Below, piece by piece: positions 8,194-18,514 of a stretch of DNA of 64,000 nt. A model generated the notes under the pieces. The model was not told where the DNA came from. It did no database searches and worked only from the letters and a program-made list of their open reading frames with translations. The stretch is taken from NCBI RefSeq assembly GCF_000347635.1, contig NC_020514.1, forward strand, positions 3,782,001 to 3,846,000. Reading direction: 5' to 3'. The translations under genes and the position numbers were made by a program. The stretch comes from Paraglaciecola psychrophila 170 (GTDB taxonomy: Bacteria; Pseudomonadota; Gammaproteobacteria; Enterobacterales; Alteromonadaceae). Every line of letters starts with the position of its first letter. The stretch's first letter is position 1.

Positions 8194-11100
8194 CTAATCA
8201 TCTTTTAATTGCTTATTTTGGCTACCTTCAATACTGAATTGATAGTAAATATCAATCGCATTACTGACCCCGCTTACCGCCTCAATATATAATCTGGGGA
8301 TTAATTCATAGCGAATAGCTACTTCTGAAATAGAATCAAATACCCCTACCCCATAACGTAACTGAACCCCGGGCGCAATGGTACCGCTTAACGATAATTG
8401 GGTGCCGTCACCTTGGCCCGACGTATCTAGATTTACATCTTCAAAACCCAATTTGTTGCCTACTTTGCTAATCAGGTTTTCGCTTTGCCCTAGCCCTAAC
8501 GACAACAATGCATTGGTTAAAATTGTGTCTTGACTGTCGCCACTAGACTGGCCCATACCTCGTCCAGTTAACATGTAGGACAAAATTTGTTGTTGCTCCA
8601 TAACAGGTTCAGAAAACACACTGACGCTTGGGTTTTGTGCCGCACCTTCTACCCTGAGACCAGCCACTACACTGTCTAAGGTTAAATCCGGGTCTCGTAC
8701 TGCTTCGATATTTAAAAATGGCCTGTCTAAGGAACTAGTAAAGAGAATATCCCCTTCACGAATAATCAAATTTTGACCATAAGCTCGATAACGACCATTT
8801 ACCAACTGTACTTCACCACTCCCAAATATTTCACTTTTGTTATTTTGTAATCGCAATTCACCTTGCAAATCGGTGGTCAAACCAAACGCATCTAATTTAA
8901 CTTCGTTGCTCCGTAGAGGATCGATGTTTAACAACACATTCAAAGCTAGTCTTTGTTGAGATGTTTCTTGTTCAGCCTGTTTTTCGACTAAAACCACATC
9001 TTTTGATGGCGAAATTGAGCCCTTAGGTAATTCACGCACTTTGACCCGAGCATAAGGGATCGTTAGTTCGCCATTTATCTCTACATTGTTAGGTTCGAAC
9101 TTAAGATTGATATTTGGACTGACCTTTGCTTTGATCATACTTTGATAATCAAACTCCAATTCTTCACCCGATATATTTAAATGACCTTTAATCGCTGGTA
9201 ACCAAGCAATATCACCATCCATTTGCCCCAGACCTTTGCCTAACTTATAACTGCCTTTAAACTCAGCATGTTGTCCTTTTAAGCTGATACCTTGCTCGAT
9301 AGCACTTAACGCTACAGGCAATGATTCATCTTTTAACGCACCGTCGGCTAGCTTCAATTCGCCAGTCAGTAAAGGCTTGCCTAGTGTACCGTCAATCTGT
9401 GCTTGGCCATTTATAGCACCTTGTAATACATCTAGTTGTGGCACTAAGGCTTTAAATGCGGCTAAGTCAAAACGCTCAATCAACAAATCACCTTGTATGG
9501 GTCTGTTTAATGAGTCGGCATATACGCCAGACGGCCCCTGTATATTGGCACTCAAGGTACCCATTTTGTTACCAGACAAATTAATATTAGCTAGAATATT
9601 TTTTTGATTAATCTGTGCTTTAACTATCGTCTGGTCTAATGTCAGTTTCAGGTTATTCTGTTCACTGAAGATCCAATCACCTGGACTTAGACTGGCACTT
9701 AGGTTTGCATCAGGCAGCTGTTCAATATCCCAGTCGCCCGAGAGTTCCAGATTCAAACGACTCTTAGTTTGAATAGGGGGTATTTCAGGCATTAAGCGGC
9801 GAACAACTGAAAGTACGTCAAACTCTTTAAGTGACACATCCCAGACAGCTGTATTTTGCTTAAACTCAGCTTTTTTAACACACAATTCATAGTCGGTGTG
9901 ACGCCAGCAGTGAGGAGCAATAAAGTATTGCTGTTTGCCCCAGTCAGCCTCAATTTTAAAAGGTTCAAGTAACGTTAAATTGGCATAAGATGATTTAATG
10001 TCACCTGCTAGCCAGTGACCTTGCCAAGACGTTTGATTAAGCTGTCCTTGAATACTTAAATTAACGCGGGTGCTTTGCCCACTGGTTGTTAAATCTAATT
10101 GATGATCACTGGCATCACCCCTTAATACTATTTTTGCGCTATCAACTTGGTTATTAATTCCTTGAATACCCATTAGTTCTAGATCTAAGGCAATCGGTTT
10201 TTGTTTGTTCCACTTGATCTCACCGTTACCCACAGCTTGCGCAACAAACACCTCTGAAAAGACTAAATCACTACCTGAGAGTGCATAACTGACTTCTGGC
10301 TGCTCAGTACTACCTCTAACCGTACCAGATAAATTGAGTGCCCCACCAAGTTTAGGAAGCGAATTAGCTAGGTCAGTTGCATCCAGCGTAAACTTAATAT
10401 CAAGTGCTTGTTGCTTAGATACTGCGCCGTCTAAAAGTAATATATTGTCAGCATTTTTTAACGACAATGCACGCATTTGTAAACCGTCATGTTGATGATA
10501 ATCAACACTGCCTGATGCACTTAAGGGGTAACCCTGCCATTGCCCGTTGATGTCTAACTTATCTAATTTGGCTTTCCAAACGCCTTGGCTATTATTGGCT
10601 TGGGTCAACACCACTCCATTGATATCTGCCACCAACTCAGGCCAAAAAACACTTGGGTCAATGTGGCTAATAGTAGCGTTGCCTTGCCAATCGATATACT
10701 CAGCAAAGGTTAGTTTGCCTTCAGTCAGTAATTGCCCCCCTAAGGTTTTTAGCAAAAACTGATTCAGTTCAAAGCTTTTATTTTGTGCAGTTGATGCAGC
10801 AAAAGCACTGAGGCTAATTTGGGTATCTGGGACATTCTTACCCGTCAACATAGTCTGAATCGTCATTTTCAGTGCTTTTAAGTCACCATGAATGTCAATC
10901 TCACCCTTCTCGGAAGTAAACTCAGGGTCTGCTAAAGGCCATTCTAAATGATCCCAATCTAGTCTTACTTTAAGCGGTAAGGTCGCTTTGGAAAGTTGAG
11001 CAGATAAATCCATTATTAGCTTTAAGGGCTTGGATTGAGAAGTCGGCGATGGTGCTGTAGCGGCTAACATTGACTCAGTTAATTCGACTTGTGAAGATAG

Positions 11101-12075
11101 TGAATGAATATTGCCTGATGAGCGTAATATTAGCTTTAAAGGTAGTTGCTGGAGCAATTGAGCATTAGCATCTACAGAAAACACATGCTCAAAATCACCA
11201 CTTAATTGCACGTTACCTTTAGCTAATAATTGCCCATTTTCATGTTCTATTAGTAGTTCATCTAATTGCAGCTTTTTCTTACTGCCTTTAGCCTTTAGGC
11301 TGACCTTTTTAAAAGTAAACGCCTCTTGTCCTGCTAACTGCAGACTAGCGGTAGACATCTTAAATGCCAACACATCAAAATGAATAGGTAACACCATAGA
11401 TAATGGAGTAAGAGGTTGATACTGCCATGTAGTCCAATCAAAAGGCTCAGCCTTAGTCACAACGGGTGGCGTTGGTGTGGCATAGGTAGTTAAATTAAAT
11501 CCATCCAACTGCATTTTTTCTATGCGAAGCCGCTTATAGAAGTCCAATTTACCCGTCAGCTGCTGCCAAGTGATATCTGCTGTGTCTTGAATTCCAAGTG
11601 AAAATTTATTTAGATTGATATTTTGGACGGAAACAGGAAAAGGTAAAGTCATGGCTGACGTAGCGGGTTCTGTACTAGGTGATGGAGCCGTTGGTTTTAA
11701 TTGCACAACCATTTTGTCTGTACTCAATGAGTCAATACACAGAGCAAGCCTCCATACGCAAGCCAGCTGAATTGATAGTTTTAAATTATCTATATCGATG
11801 TTGCTACCGGGTTGCTTCCATTTCACTGAAGACAAGTGCAACTTAGAACCCACACCGCCACTTAGGTAATCGACAGTCAACCCTTCAACTAGTCTATTAC
11901 CCATGCCTACAACGGTTTTTGTGCCCCAAGGTGTCATTACAAGTCCTATCAACAGACATATGACAACCACTAAAACTAGCCAAAACTTGATAATAGCGGT
12001 GATGATTTTGCGGATTAAACTGGGCGTTCGTTGTGGTTTTTCAGTGTTTGTTTGAGCATTGGATACAGAGGTCAT
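8194..12075 (-). CDS. tamB: Translocation and assembly module subunit TamB
   Basis: TamB is a very long inner-membrane-anchored protein that spans the periplasm to TamA and takes part in outer-membrane protein insertion and phospholipid transport. The 1293 residues begin with one transmembrane anchor (about 25-50), followed by long beta-rich repeats forming the hydrophobic groove. The C-terminal DUF490 domain carries motifs such as the GSGEVQLVNGRYRAYG strand and LTGRGMG. The length is typical of the family. The start codon overlaps the end of tamA by 4 bases, which indicates translational coupling. Confidence 0.95.
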   Translation of the reverse strand: MTSVSNAQTNTEKPQRTPSLIRKIITAIIKFWLVLVVVICLLIGLVMTPWGTKTVVGMGNRLVEGLTVDYLSGGVGSKLHLSSVKWKQPGSNIDIDNLKLSIQLACVWRLALCIDSLSTDKMVVQLKPTAPSPSTEPATSAMTLPFPVSVQNINLNKFSLGIQDTADITWQQLTGKLDFYKRLRIEKMQLDGFNLTTYATPTPPVVTKAEPFDWTTWQYQPLTPLSMVLPIHFDVLAFKMSTASLQLAGQEAFTFKKVSLKAKGSKKKLQLDELLIEHENGQLLAKGNVQLSGDFEHVFSVDANAQLLQQLPLKLILRSSGNIHSLSSQVELTESMLAATAPSPTSQSKPLKLIMDLSAQLSKATLPLKVRLDWDHLEWPLADPEFTSEKGEIDIHGDLKALKMTIQTMLTGKNVPDTQISLSAFAASTAQNKSFELNQFLLKTLGGQLLTEGKLTFAEYIDWQGNATISHIDPSVFWPELVADINGVVLTQANNSQGVWKAKLDKLDINGQWQGYPLSASGSVDYHQHDGLQMRALSLKNADNILLLDGAVSKQQALDIKFTLDATDLANSLPKLGGALNLSGTVRGSTEQPEVSYALSGSDLVFSEVFVAQAVGNGEIKWNKQKPIALDLELMGIQGINNQVDSAKIVLRGDASDHQLDLTTSGQSTRVNLSIQGQLNQTSWQGHWLAGDIKSSYANLTLLEPFKIEADWGKQQYFIAPHCWRHTDYELCVKKAEFKQNTAVWDVSLKEFDVLSVVRRLMPEIPPIQTKSRLNLELSGDWDIEQLPDANLSASLSPGDWIFSEQNNLKLTLDQTIVKAQINQKNILANINLSGNKMGTLSANIQGPSGVYADSLNRPIQGDLLIERFDLAAFKALVPQLDVLQGAINGQAQIDGTLGKPLLTGELKLADGALKDESLPVALSAIEQGISLKGQHAEFKGSYKLGKGLGQMDGDIAWLPAIKGHLNISGEELEFDYQSMIKAKVSPNINLKFEPNNVEINGELTIPYARVKVRELPKGSISPSKDVVLVEKQAEQETSQQRLALNVLLNIDPLRSNEVKLDAFGLTTDLQGELRLQNNKSEIFGSGEVQLVNGRYRAYGQNLIIREGDILFTSSLDRPFLNIEAVRDPDLTLDSVVAGLRVEGAAQNPSVSVFSEPVMEQQQILSYMLTGRGMGQSSGDSQDTILTNALLSLGLGQSENLISKVGNKLGFEDVNLDTSGQGDGTQLSLSGTIAPGVQLRYGVGVFDSISEVAIRYELIPRLYIEAVSGVSNAIDIYYQFSIEGSQNKQLKDD

Positions 12076-13835
12076 AAAGAAGGCCCCATGGAAATATGGA
12101 AATAACGTGTACTACCAAAATTACTCTTACCCTTCGCTAGGTATATGCGTACCGGTCCGATTGGGGAGATCCAAATAGCCCCAAATCCAATTCCGATAGC
12201 AGTATCTTTAAATAAATCATCGCTAGCATTGCCAGCATCCACAAAAGCGGCTGCGCGCCAATTTTCGGCAACTGGATAAGAATATTCAATACTTGCGACT
12301 GCCAAGTATTGGCCTCCAGTAAGTTCGCGCTCGCCATCGGTGTCGAGTTCAAATGGCGATAAAGTTTTGTAATCAAAGCCACGTACACTTTGATCACCAC
12401 CAGTAAAAAAGCGTAAGCTCGAAGGGACTTGGTCAAAATCGTTAGTCACGATACCGCCAAGTTCAGCGCGCCATGAAAAACGATGTGCATCGTAACTTCT
12501 GACCCACTTTGAGGCTGCTGTCACCCTAAACATATTGATATCTGAAAATAGTGACTCAGAGGCAAACTCGGTAGTAATGGTTTGTTTATCACCCCAATTA
12601 ATATCTAAACCGCCCATACTGCGTAATCGGCTAAAGGTAAAACCTGGTGTCAAAAGACGAGTTGTTTGTTCTGGTTCTAATCCCTGGATAAAGGTTTCCT
12701 GCTCAAGCCTGAGAAAAGCCGAACGTTGCCAATCAGAATGTTCAACTGTCCAATGCCGAGTAGCAGATAAAGACCACTTATGACTACTGGTGTCATTATC
12801 ATTTTGTGCTTGATACCCCGCCTGATAACTCAAATAATTTTGAGTGGCGTCTTCCAATGGCACTTTATAATCAACAGCAACATATTGTTCTGGTGACGAA
12901 ACATACACTTCGGCCCCGATAGAATGACCACTTTCATTTACCCATGGACGCTTCCATTTCCCGGTAAATCGGGGACCAACATCTGACGACACTCCAACTC
13001 CCACATCAAAGTTGTCTCTTGGCTTATTGGTTAAAATAACTTCGATAGGCACCACCGCATCGACTGCTTCTGCCACCAAAGGTCTAACAATCACATGGCG
13101 AAAGTATTGGGTTTCTTTAAGTCTTTGATTAAGTAAACCCAACTGACTGGCTTGATATAAATCGCCCGTTTTAAAAGGCGTTAAACTTTTTGTTAAATTT
13201 TGCGAGCGTGTGTCCTGACCAAAGCGTAACCTTCCAAATTTATACCGTAAGCCGCTTTGAATATGCAGGGTAATATCGGCAACATTTAGCGACTCATATA
13301 CTTTTATAGTGCTTTGTTCAAATTCAAAATCAAAATACCCGCGTGATAAGGCTAAACTTCTTAGTTCATTTTTTGCGTTTTCGTAAATTGAATGTTCAAG
13401 AGGTTTACCCTGCTTAAGTTTGAAGGAGCTAAGTAATGTTTGGATTTCTTTATCCTGTACACCCTCCCCCTCAATTTTGATTGATAATTGCCTAACAAGG
13501 GTTATTGGCCCTAACTCAATCTGCAGGCTCCAATTTTTACTTTTGGTTAAATTATTCGACACCACATTTGGAGCAATAGCTACAGTAGATGCTTGGTAAT
13601 ACCCAAACACTTGAGTGGCTGCTGCCACTTTTAACGATAAACTTTCTTGATATTGCCTAAATTGATAACTAGCGCTAGGCATATCTAGGCTGTCGATATG
13701 TGCTCTGATATTTTTTAACACGCGCTCGTCTTCAATCCCTTTAATCTCGACTTCAGTTCCGTGTACTTCAAACAAAGCCAATAACAACAGGGATAATAAA
13801 AATAACGTTCTTAAAAAAAGGGTAGAAAGGAACAA
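12072..13835 (-). CDS. tamA: Translocation and assembly module subunit TamA (Omp85 family)
   Basis: This 587-residue outer-membrane protein has an N-terminal signal peptide (FLRTLFLLSLLLLALFEVHG). Three POTRA domains follow (about residues 27-265), then a 16-strand Omp85 barrel. The barrel contains the conserved RFFTGGDQSVRGFDY lid-loop motif (about 475-490) and the final strands GFGAIWISPIGPVRI and YFHISMGPSL. It is encoded just ahead of tamB with a 4-base overlap. The 184-base gap to the divergent SDR gene holds both promoters, but I could not place them reliably. Confidence 0.95.
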   Translation of the reverse strand: MFLSTLFLRTLFLLSLLLLALFEVHGTEVEIKGIEDERVLKNIRAHIDSLDMPSASYQFRQYQESLSLKVAAATQVFGYYQASTVAIAPNVVSNNLTKSKNWSLQIELGPITLVRQLSIKIEGEGVQDKEIQTLLSSFKLKQGKPLEHSIYENAKNELRSLALSRGYFDFEFEQSTIKVYESLNVADITLHIQSGLRYKFGRLRFGQDTRSQNLTKSLTPFKTGDLYQASQLGLLNQRLKETQYFRHVIVRPLVAEAVDAVVPIEVILTNKPRDNFDVGVGVSSDVGPRFTGKWKRPWVNESGHSIGAEVYVSSPEQYVAVDYKVPLEDATQNYLSYQAGYQAQNDNDTSSHKWSLSATRHWTVEHSDWQRSAFLRLEQETFIQGLEPEQTTRLLTPGFTFSRLRSMGGLDINWGDKQTITTEFASESLFSDINMFRVTAASKWVRSYDAHRFSWRAELGGIVTNDFDQVPSSLRFFTGGDQSVRGFDYKTLSPFELDTDGERELTGGQYLAVASIEYSYPVAENWRAAAFVDAGNASDDLFKDTAIGIGFGAIWISPIGPVRIYLAKGKSNFGSTRYFHISMGPSL

Positions 13836-14019
13836 AACTTCTCGCTTTTAAGATAGAGCAACGTTTGAAATATCAACAGCCCTAAAGTTACAAAATAATT
13901 CGGATGGTATTCTACAATAGCCCCGCGCCAGTGTATTGCACAAAAACAGAATTTACACTTGGTTGCTCAGTCATGTTGAATTACTCTTGTATGATGTTTT
14001 GGCTTTAAATTAAGTTCAC

Positions 14020-14790
14020 ATGTCTTCCCCAAAAAAAACCAATTTATTAGATAGACCAGTTTGTATTGTCACTGGAGGCAGTTTTGGCATAGGTCATGCC
14101 GTTTGTGAAAAGTTTAGCACTGCAGGTTACAGCGTAATAAATCTTGATATCCAAACCAATCCAGCACAATCAAAAGCAGTAGACTGGCTTAAATGTGACA
14201 TATCAGCTTCTTCTGAAGTGAGTCACTGCATTAAACACATTATTAAGCAATATGGCAGAGTTGACTGCCTCGTTTCAAACGCAGGCATACACTTCTCTGG
14301 AAACATAGAAGACACCAGTGAAGAGGATTTTGAACGAGTATTTGGCTTAAATGTAAAAGGTGCTATTGCGGCGACTAAAGCTGTGTTGCCACAAATGAAA
14401 TTACAACAAAACGGAGTGATTTTATATATGGCCTCTGACCAAGCGCTGATTGCCAAACATAACTCGTTTGCCTACAACATGAGCAAAGCCGCACTGGCAT
14501 CGATGGCTAAAACCACTGCACTGGATTATGCTAAATTTCAAATAAGAGCTAACGCTATCTGCCCTGGCACCATAGAAACCCCTCTTTATCACAAAGCTAT
14601 TAATAACTATGTCACTCAGTCTGGTGCCAATATTGACAAAGTTCATGCTGAAGAAGCTGCGCTGCAACCTATTGGCCGTTTAGGTCAAGCTAGTGAAGTG
14701 GCAGCTTTAACTTATTTTTTAGCCTCTGATGAGGCACGATTTATTACTGGCAGCTTGCAGGTGATTGATGGTGGTTATACGGCGCAATAG
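14020..14790 (+). CDS. SDR-family oxidoreductase, probable sugar (L-fucose/rhamnose-type) dehydrogenase
   Basis: This is a 256-residue classical short-chain dehydrogenase. The NAD(P) motif is TGGSFGIGHAV (about 19-29), followed by the structural VSNAG, the catalytic YNMSK (Tyr-x-x-x-Lys, about 157-161) and the PG motif in CPGTIETPLY. It ends with the usual SDR tail ITGSLQVIDGGYTAQ. The acidic residue after the second strand (NLDI) suggests NAD preference. The following gene encodes a lactonase-type amidohydrolase. This pairing is typical of non-phosphorylating oxidation of L-fucose, L-rhamnose or related sugars to the aldonate. The sugar itself is inference. Confidence 0.85.
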   Translation: MSSPKKTNLLDRPVCIVTGGSFGIGHAVCEKFSTAGYSVINLDIQTNPAQSKAVDWLKCDISASSEVSHCIKHIIKQYGRVDCLVSNAGIHFSGNIEDTSEEDFERVFGLNVKGAIAATKAVLPQMKLQQNGVILYMASDQALIAKHNSFAYNMSKAALASMAKTTALDYAKFQIRANAICPGTIETPLYHKAINNYVTQSGANIDKVHAEEAALQPIGRLGQASEVAALTYFLASDEARFITGSLQVIDGGYTAQ

Positions 14791-14803
14791 TGCGTCTATC
14801 GAT

Positions 14804-15676
14804 ATGACTGAGTCGCACCACAAAATCATCGATCCACATTTGCACTTATTCAATTTGGAACAAGGCGATTACGCTTGGTTAAAACCTCACCACCCGCCTT
14901 TTTGGCCCGATAAACATCTGATAAATAAAAGTTTTATCGAAACAGATTTATTGCTTCAGTCACCAAATCAACTGGCCGGATTTGTGCACATTGAAGCAGG
15001 CTTTGATAATCAGCAGCCTTGGAGAGAAATTGACTGGTTGCAAAAATATTGCTCCCTTCCCTTCAGATCTGTGGCCTTTGCCGATATCACCACTAAAACT
15101 TTCGCTGAACATATCGGATTGTTGAAACAACGAAAATCAGTGGTAGGTATTCGGCATATTCTCGATGAGCAGGCTGAACAAATTCTGACGTCTGAATTAA
15201 TAGATCAACATTTTGCTCTGTTATCGAAATATGAATTCAGTTTTGACGCGCAATTATCACTGGCAGATGCACCCGCTATCGAACAGTTATCTAAATTGGC
15301 AACCAAGCATACAGCAATGCGTATCATCATTAATCATGGAGGGTCACCACCCGCCAACAACGATGCAAACAACCAAGAAAAATGGAAGCTAAATCTACAA
15401 AAATTGGTTAAGTGTGAAAATGTCGCGATTAAATTATCAGGCTGGGAAATGTCGAATAGAGACTGGCAACCAGAGCATGCCGCGAATGTAGTACAAGACT
15501 GCATAGCAACATTGGGCGATACAAGAGTGATGTTAGCCAGTAACTTTCCACTGTGTTTGTTATCAATGTCCTACACCGACTTATGGAATACTTACGCAGC
15601 ATTACCTGAAATAAGTGCTCAATGTTTTGAAAAAATCACTTTCAGTAATGCTAAAAGTTGGTACCGTTTACCTTGA
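14804..15676 (+). CDS. Amidohydrolase family protein, probable sugar lactonase
   Basis: This TIM-barrel hydrolase is of the amidohydrolase_2 type that includes L-fuconolactonase, L-rhamnonolactonase and 2-pyrone-4,6-dicarboxylate lactonase. Near the N-terminus it shows the metal-binding IIDPHLHLF motif followed by DYAWLKP, typical of the fuconolactonase branch. Later come RIIINHGG and the C-terminal ASNFPL. An in-frame ATG at 14765 overlaps the upstream SDR gene by 26 bases, but homologous N-termini start close to IIDPHLHLF, so the ATG at 14804 (290 residues) is preferred. It probably opens the lactone made by the SDR. Confidence 0.83.
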   Translation: MTESHHKIIDPHLHLFNLEQGDYAWLKPHHPPFWPDKHLINKSFIETDLLLQSPNQLAGFVHIEAGFDNQQPWREIDWLQKYCSLPFRSVAFADITTKTFAEHIGLLKQRKSVVGIRHILDEQAEQILTSELIDQHFALLSKYEFSFDAQLSLADAPAIEQLSKLATKHTAMRIIINHGGSPPANNDANNQEKWKLNLQKLVKCENVAIKLSGWEMSNRDWQPEHAANVVQDCIATLGDTRVMLASNFPLCLLSMSYTDLWNTYAALPEISAQCFEKITFSNAKSWYRLP

Positions 15677-15684
15677 ACAAAAAC

Positions 15685-15972
15685 CTACATTTTCTCCAAT
15701 CGTTCATTGATACATTCATAAGAACCCATCTCAAACTCTCGACAAATCCATGGTCTATTTTCATAAATAGAACACATTAATGTATCTCGGTCTAAAGCGG
15801 AACACCAACCATCGTCTAAGCGCAGCATAGTTTCACTCCCATGTTCGTCAACATGAATATGTTGACTAGGCACACCCGTATCTGAGATGAGCATCACTTC
15901 TAAACTACAACAACATGCCTTGCAGTTGGAACATGTCACTTCTGTGGGGGGGATATTTTTTACTTCAATCAT
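15685..15972 (-). CDS. YkgJ-like cysteine-cluster protein
   Basis: This 95-residue soluble protein contains eight or more cysteines arranged as CSNCKACCC near the N-terminus, then GWCSAL, then MCSIYENRPWICREF. The order C-x2-C-x2-C followed by a W-C, a C-x-IY-x-x-RP-x-x-C block is the signature of the YkgJ (UPF0153) family, thought to bind zinc or an iron-sulfur cluster. Its job is unknown. It is convergent with the lactonase gene, with only 8 bases between stops. Confidence 0.85.
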   Translation of the reverse strand: MIEVKNIPPTEVTCSNCKACCCSLEVMLISDTGVPSQHIHVDEHGSETMLRLDDGWCSALDRDTLMCSIYENRPWICREFEMGSYECINERLEKM

Positions 15973-16123
15973 ACTAAACGTTCATGAATTAAATTAATAC
16001 TAGGATACGCTAGATAATAAACATTCTCGAGCTCACTGAATACTCTCTTTGAGTAAAACCTGCACTGGCTTACATACGGCGCTAGTTATCCCTTTAAAAC
16101 TCGGTAATAATCACCACACCAGA

Positions 16124-16987
16124 ATGACTAGAGTGCCTTTTTTGAATTACTTAAACCTTAGTGAAAATTCTTTTACTTATATACAAAGCTCTTTGAAAGC
16201 TGGCGTACTGACTATCATGATGAACAAGCCAAAGAAATTAAATGGCTGGACAACCGAAATGATGGAGGCCTTTGCGACGGCGTTTGAAAACGCAGCTAAA
16301 GATGAACCCACTAAAGCCGTAATTTTCACCGGAGCTGGGGATTATTATTCAGCAGGAGTCAATCTGGGTGGCACTTTAAAACTAATGGCACCTAAAAAAC
16401 TGCATAAATTAATTGTTGAGCATAATCAAAAATTGTTTGATAGGTTTTTGGCCTTTCCCAAACCTATATTAATCGCAATTAATGGTCCAGCCATTGGTGC
16501 CAGCGTGACTTCAGCCACTTTGTGCGACGCTATTATTGCTGCTGACACATCAACATATTCAACCCCTTTCGCCGCTCTGGGGATCACACCAGAAGGGTGT
16601 TCTAGCATTCAGTTTGCAACATTGCTGGGAGAAAAGAATGCACAGCGTATGCTAGGAAATGAAGGCTGGAAGCCAAATGCTGAAGAAGCCCTTGAAGCGG
16701 GTTTGGTCCAATGGGTAGTACCAAAAGATCAGCTCCAGGCTGAAGCTCAAAAAATTGCCCAAGAATGGGTTACCCATGGCCGTAGCCGCAAAATTTTAGG
16801 TGGCATTGCCTTATCAGAATTACAGGCGGTTAATGAACGCGAATCAATCATGCTGGCTAACCGATTTTTAGGCGCTGATTTTTTAAGAGGCCAATTCACT
16901 TTTCTTTGGCGAAAGAAGAAACACATACAGTCTATAGTATTTTTGATACTTTGGTTGCTTCGCCCCTTGTGGAAGCATTTTTTATAA
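16124..16987 (+). CDS. Enoyl-CoA hydratase/isomerase family protein
   Basis: This crotonase-fold protein acts on enoyl-CoA substrates, most like the delta3,delta2-enoyl-CoA isomerase branch used for unsaturated fatty acids. Visible motifs are the N-terminal VLTIMMNKPKKLNG, the oxyanion-hole segment FTGAGDYYSAGVNL and the second oxyanion segment AINGPAIGASV, followed by CDAIIAA and TPEGCSS. The frame is open further upstream to a TTG at 16049, but the ATG at 16124 gives the normal family N-terminus (287 residues). The C-terminus is unusual: a hydrophobic segment (SIVFLILWLLRPLWKHFL) that could attach it to the membrane. No other beta-oxidation gene adjoins it. Confidence 0.85.
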   Translation: MTRVPFLNYLNLSENSFTYIQSSLKAGVLTIMMNKPKKLNGWTTEMMEAFATAFENAAKDEPTKAVIFTGAGDYYSAGVNLGGTLKLMAPKKLHKLIVEHNQKLFDRFLAFPKPILIAINGPAIGASVTSATLCDAIIAADTSTYSTPFAALGITPEGCSSIQFATLLGEKNAQRMLGNEGWKPNAEEALEAGLVQWVVPKDQLQAEAQKIAQEWVTHGRSRKILGGIALSELQAVNERESIMLANRFLGADFLRGQFTFLWRKKKHIQSIVFLILWLLRPLWKHFL

Positions 16988-17085
16988 TAGAAATATTAAC
17001 TTTCAAAGCAACCCAAGTCTTCGATTAGTTATCGTGAATATTATTCTAATCCCACTTTTGACATCGCTGACTAATTCCTGTTTTG

Positions 17086-17113
17086 CTGCTTAACCAGAGC
17101 ATTGGTTAAGCAG
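17086..17113. repeat. Perfect 11-bp inverted repeat downstream of the isomerase gene
   Basis: CTGCTTAACCA and its complement enclose GAGCAT. It lies about 100 bases after the isomerase stop with no T-run on either side. It may be a weak terminator or a remnant associated with the adjoining mobile element. Nothing else is recognisable in 16988-17204. Confidence 0.6.
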
Positions 17114-17425
17114 GTGTGTAGCGACAATAAAGATTATCCGTAGCCGTTAATGCTTGCCCGTAAGAGTATTTTGAAACAATAAAGTCTGCCCATAGTACAT
17201 GAAGCTAATCAAGACACCCAAAGTAATAAAACACCCAATCACAGCATATTCAATAAGCACAAAGTGGCAGAGATATTCACATTTCTTGGTTTTAAAATGA
17301 GGAACTCGAGCTTATTTGGGATTGAACGAGATGAATGCAGTTAACATGGGCGCACAGCTCAAATTGCAGACAGTATGATTGAGACACTTATTATTAGAGG
17401 ATTTGAGGATAAATTTAGATGTGAT

Positions 17426-18478
17426 TCAGGCTGATTGAAGTAAGGCTCTTGCCTTTGCCATCCCTCGTATACGCCTATGGTCTGTGTGCTGTTTGAATTG
17501 CTGTAACATGTACTCACTGCCTACGGCAGTACTGAAGTGCTTTTCGAACTCTGTGGTCAGGGTTAACCATTGTTCTACGTTAATGTTAAGCCGCTCAAGA
17601 ATAGGGCTATGCTGTTGCTCTATATATCCTGCATTATCATCTCTAATACAGCGACCTGTGCAATCTACTAGTTCACAATAATCAATTAAGCTGTAAGCAA
17701 TGCCTTTAGGCATATCTTGTCTGTGATTACCCACAAAACGCATCAGATTTTTAGGTTGTTCGCCTTTGATAAGAGAATGTATTCGATTTTGAATACTGGT
17801 GTGTTTTGACGTTTCTGGCGTGGTGTCCATCTTAGCGCGAATAGGATTTAAGTCCACATAGGCCATACAGGCTAATACTGCACTTTCATCTAACAGAGCT
17901 TGAGATTTGAATCGGCCTTCCCACTAATTTATCGGGAATAAATTAGAACAGCTTTAGCTGGCCCGAAGGGTGAGCGCCAAGGATGGTGGCGAATAAAATC
18001 TGCCCGTACATTTGTCTTCTTTGTTAGCTTCGCGAGCAATGTACTCATTGAGGTTACGCATTAGCCAACTGATGTCGTATAAACGCTGGCGGTAAATTGT
18101 CACTGTTTCCTCTAGACTCATCATTTCCCCTTTACTAAGTGTGCCGCCTCTTTGATACTTTTGACTCAATAACGTACCTTGGTAAAGCTGATGCCAACGT
18201 CTTATAACTTCTTTCATCGACCAGCGTTCAGCCATATCTTTGTCCACACACAGAACCACATGGGTATGATTACCCATGACCGCATAAGCACAAATGTCGA
18301 TAGCAAATACCGACGACAAAAATAACAAACGCTCTTCTACCCAACCTCGGCGGTGTTCGTAACTCTGCCCAGTAAACTTATCCGTACCGCACAAAAAAGA
18401 ACGACGCACGCAGCGGGAAACACAGTGGTAATAAGGGGTATCGATTAAACTGATTTGATTCCTACGTGGCTGAGGCAT
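17426..18478 (-). pseudogene. Y1/REP-associated-type transposase, interrupted in frame by a 72-bp insert
   Basis: The N-terminal part (from 18478) reads MPQPRRNQISLIDTPYYHCV and contains the metal-binding HTHVVLCV of HUH-type single-strand transposases. The C-terminal part resumes as WEGRFKSQ, then DESAVLACMAYVDLNPIRAK, and ends at 17426. Both parts are in the same frame. Between TGRF and WEGRF lie 24 extra codons including TAA and TAG. Without the insert the protein would have 326 residues, close to my memory of intact marine members of this family, in which the two parts join directly as TGRFWEGRFKSQ. As written it yields a 174-residue N-terminal fragment and is presumably inactive unless the insert is bypassed. 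Confidence 0.85.
17924..17995. repeat. 72-bp palindromic insert inside the transposase gene
   Basis: The insert contains a perfect 9-bp inverted repeat (CTAATTTAT, loop CGGGA, ATAAATTAG), a GCCA...TGGC pair and a GC-rich centre. It sits exactly between the codons for Phe and Trp in TGRF-WEGRF and is a multiple of three. A 73-bp homologue occupies the same place in copy 2 (44318-44390). It may be a REP/MITE-like element. Confidence 0.75.
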
Positions 18479-18514
18479 AACAGACCATCCTTGGTTGTGT
18501 GAATACCTTATAGT

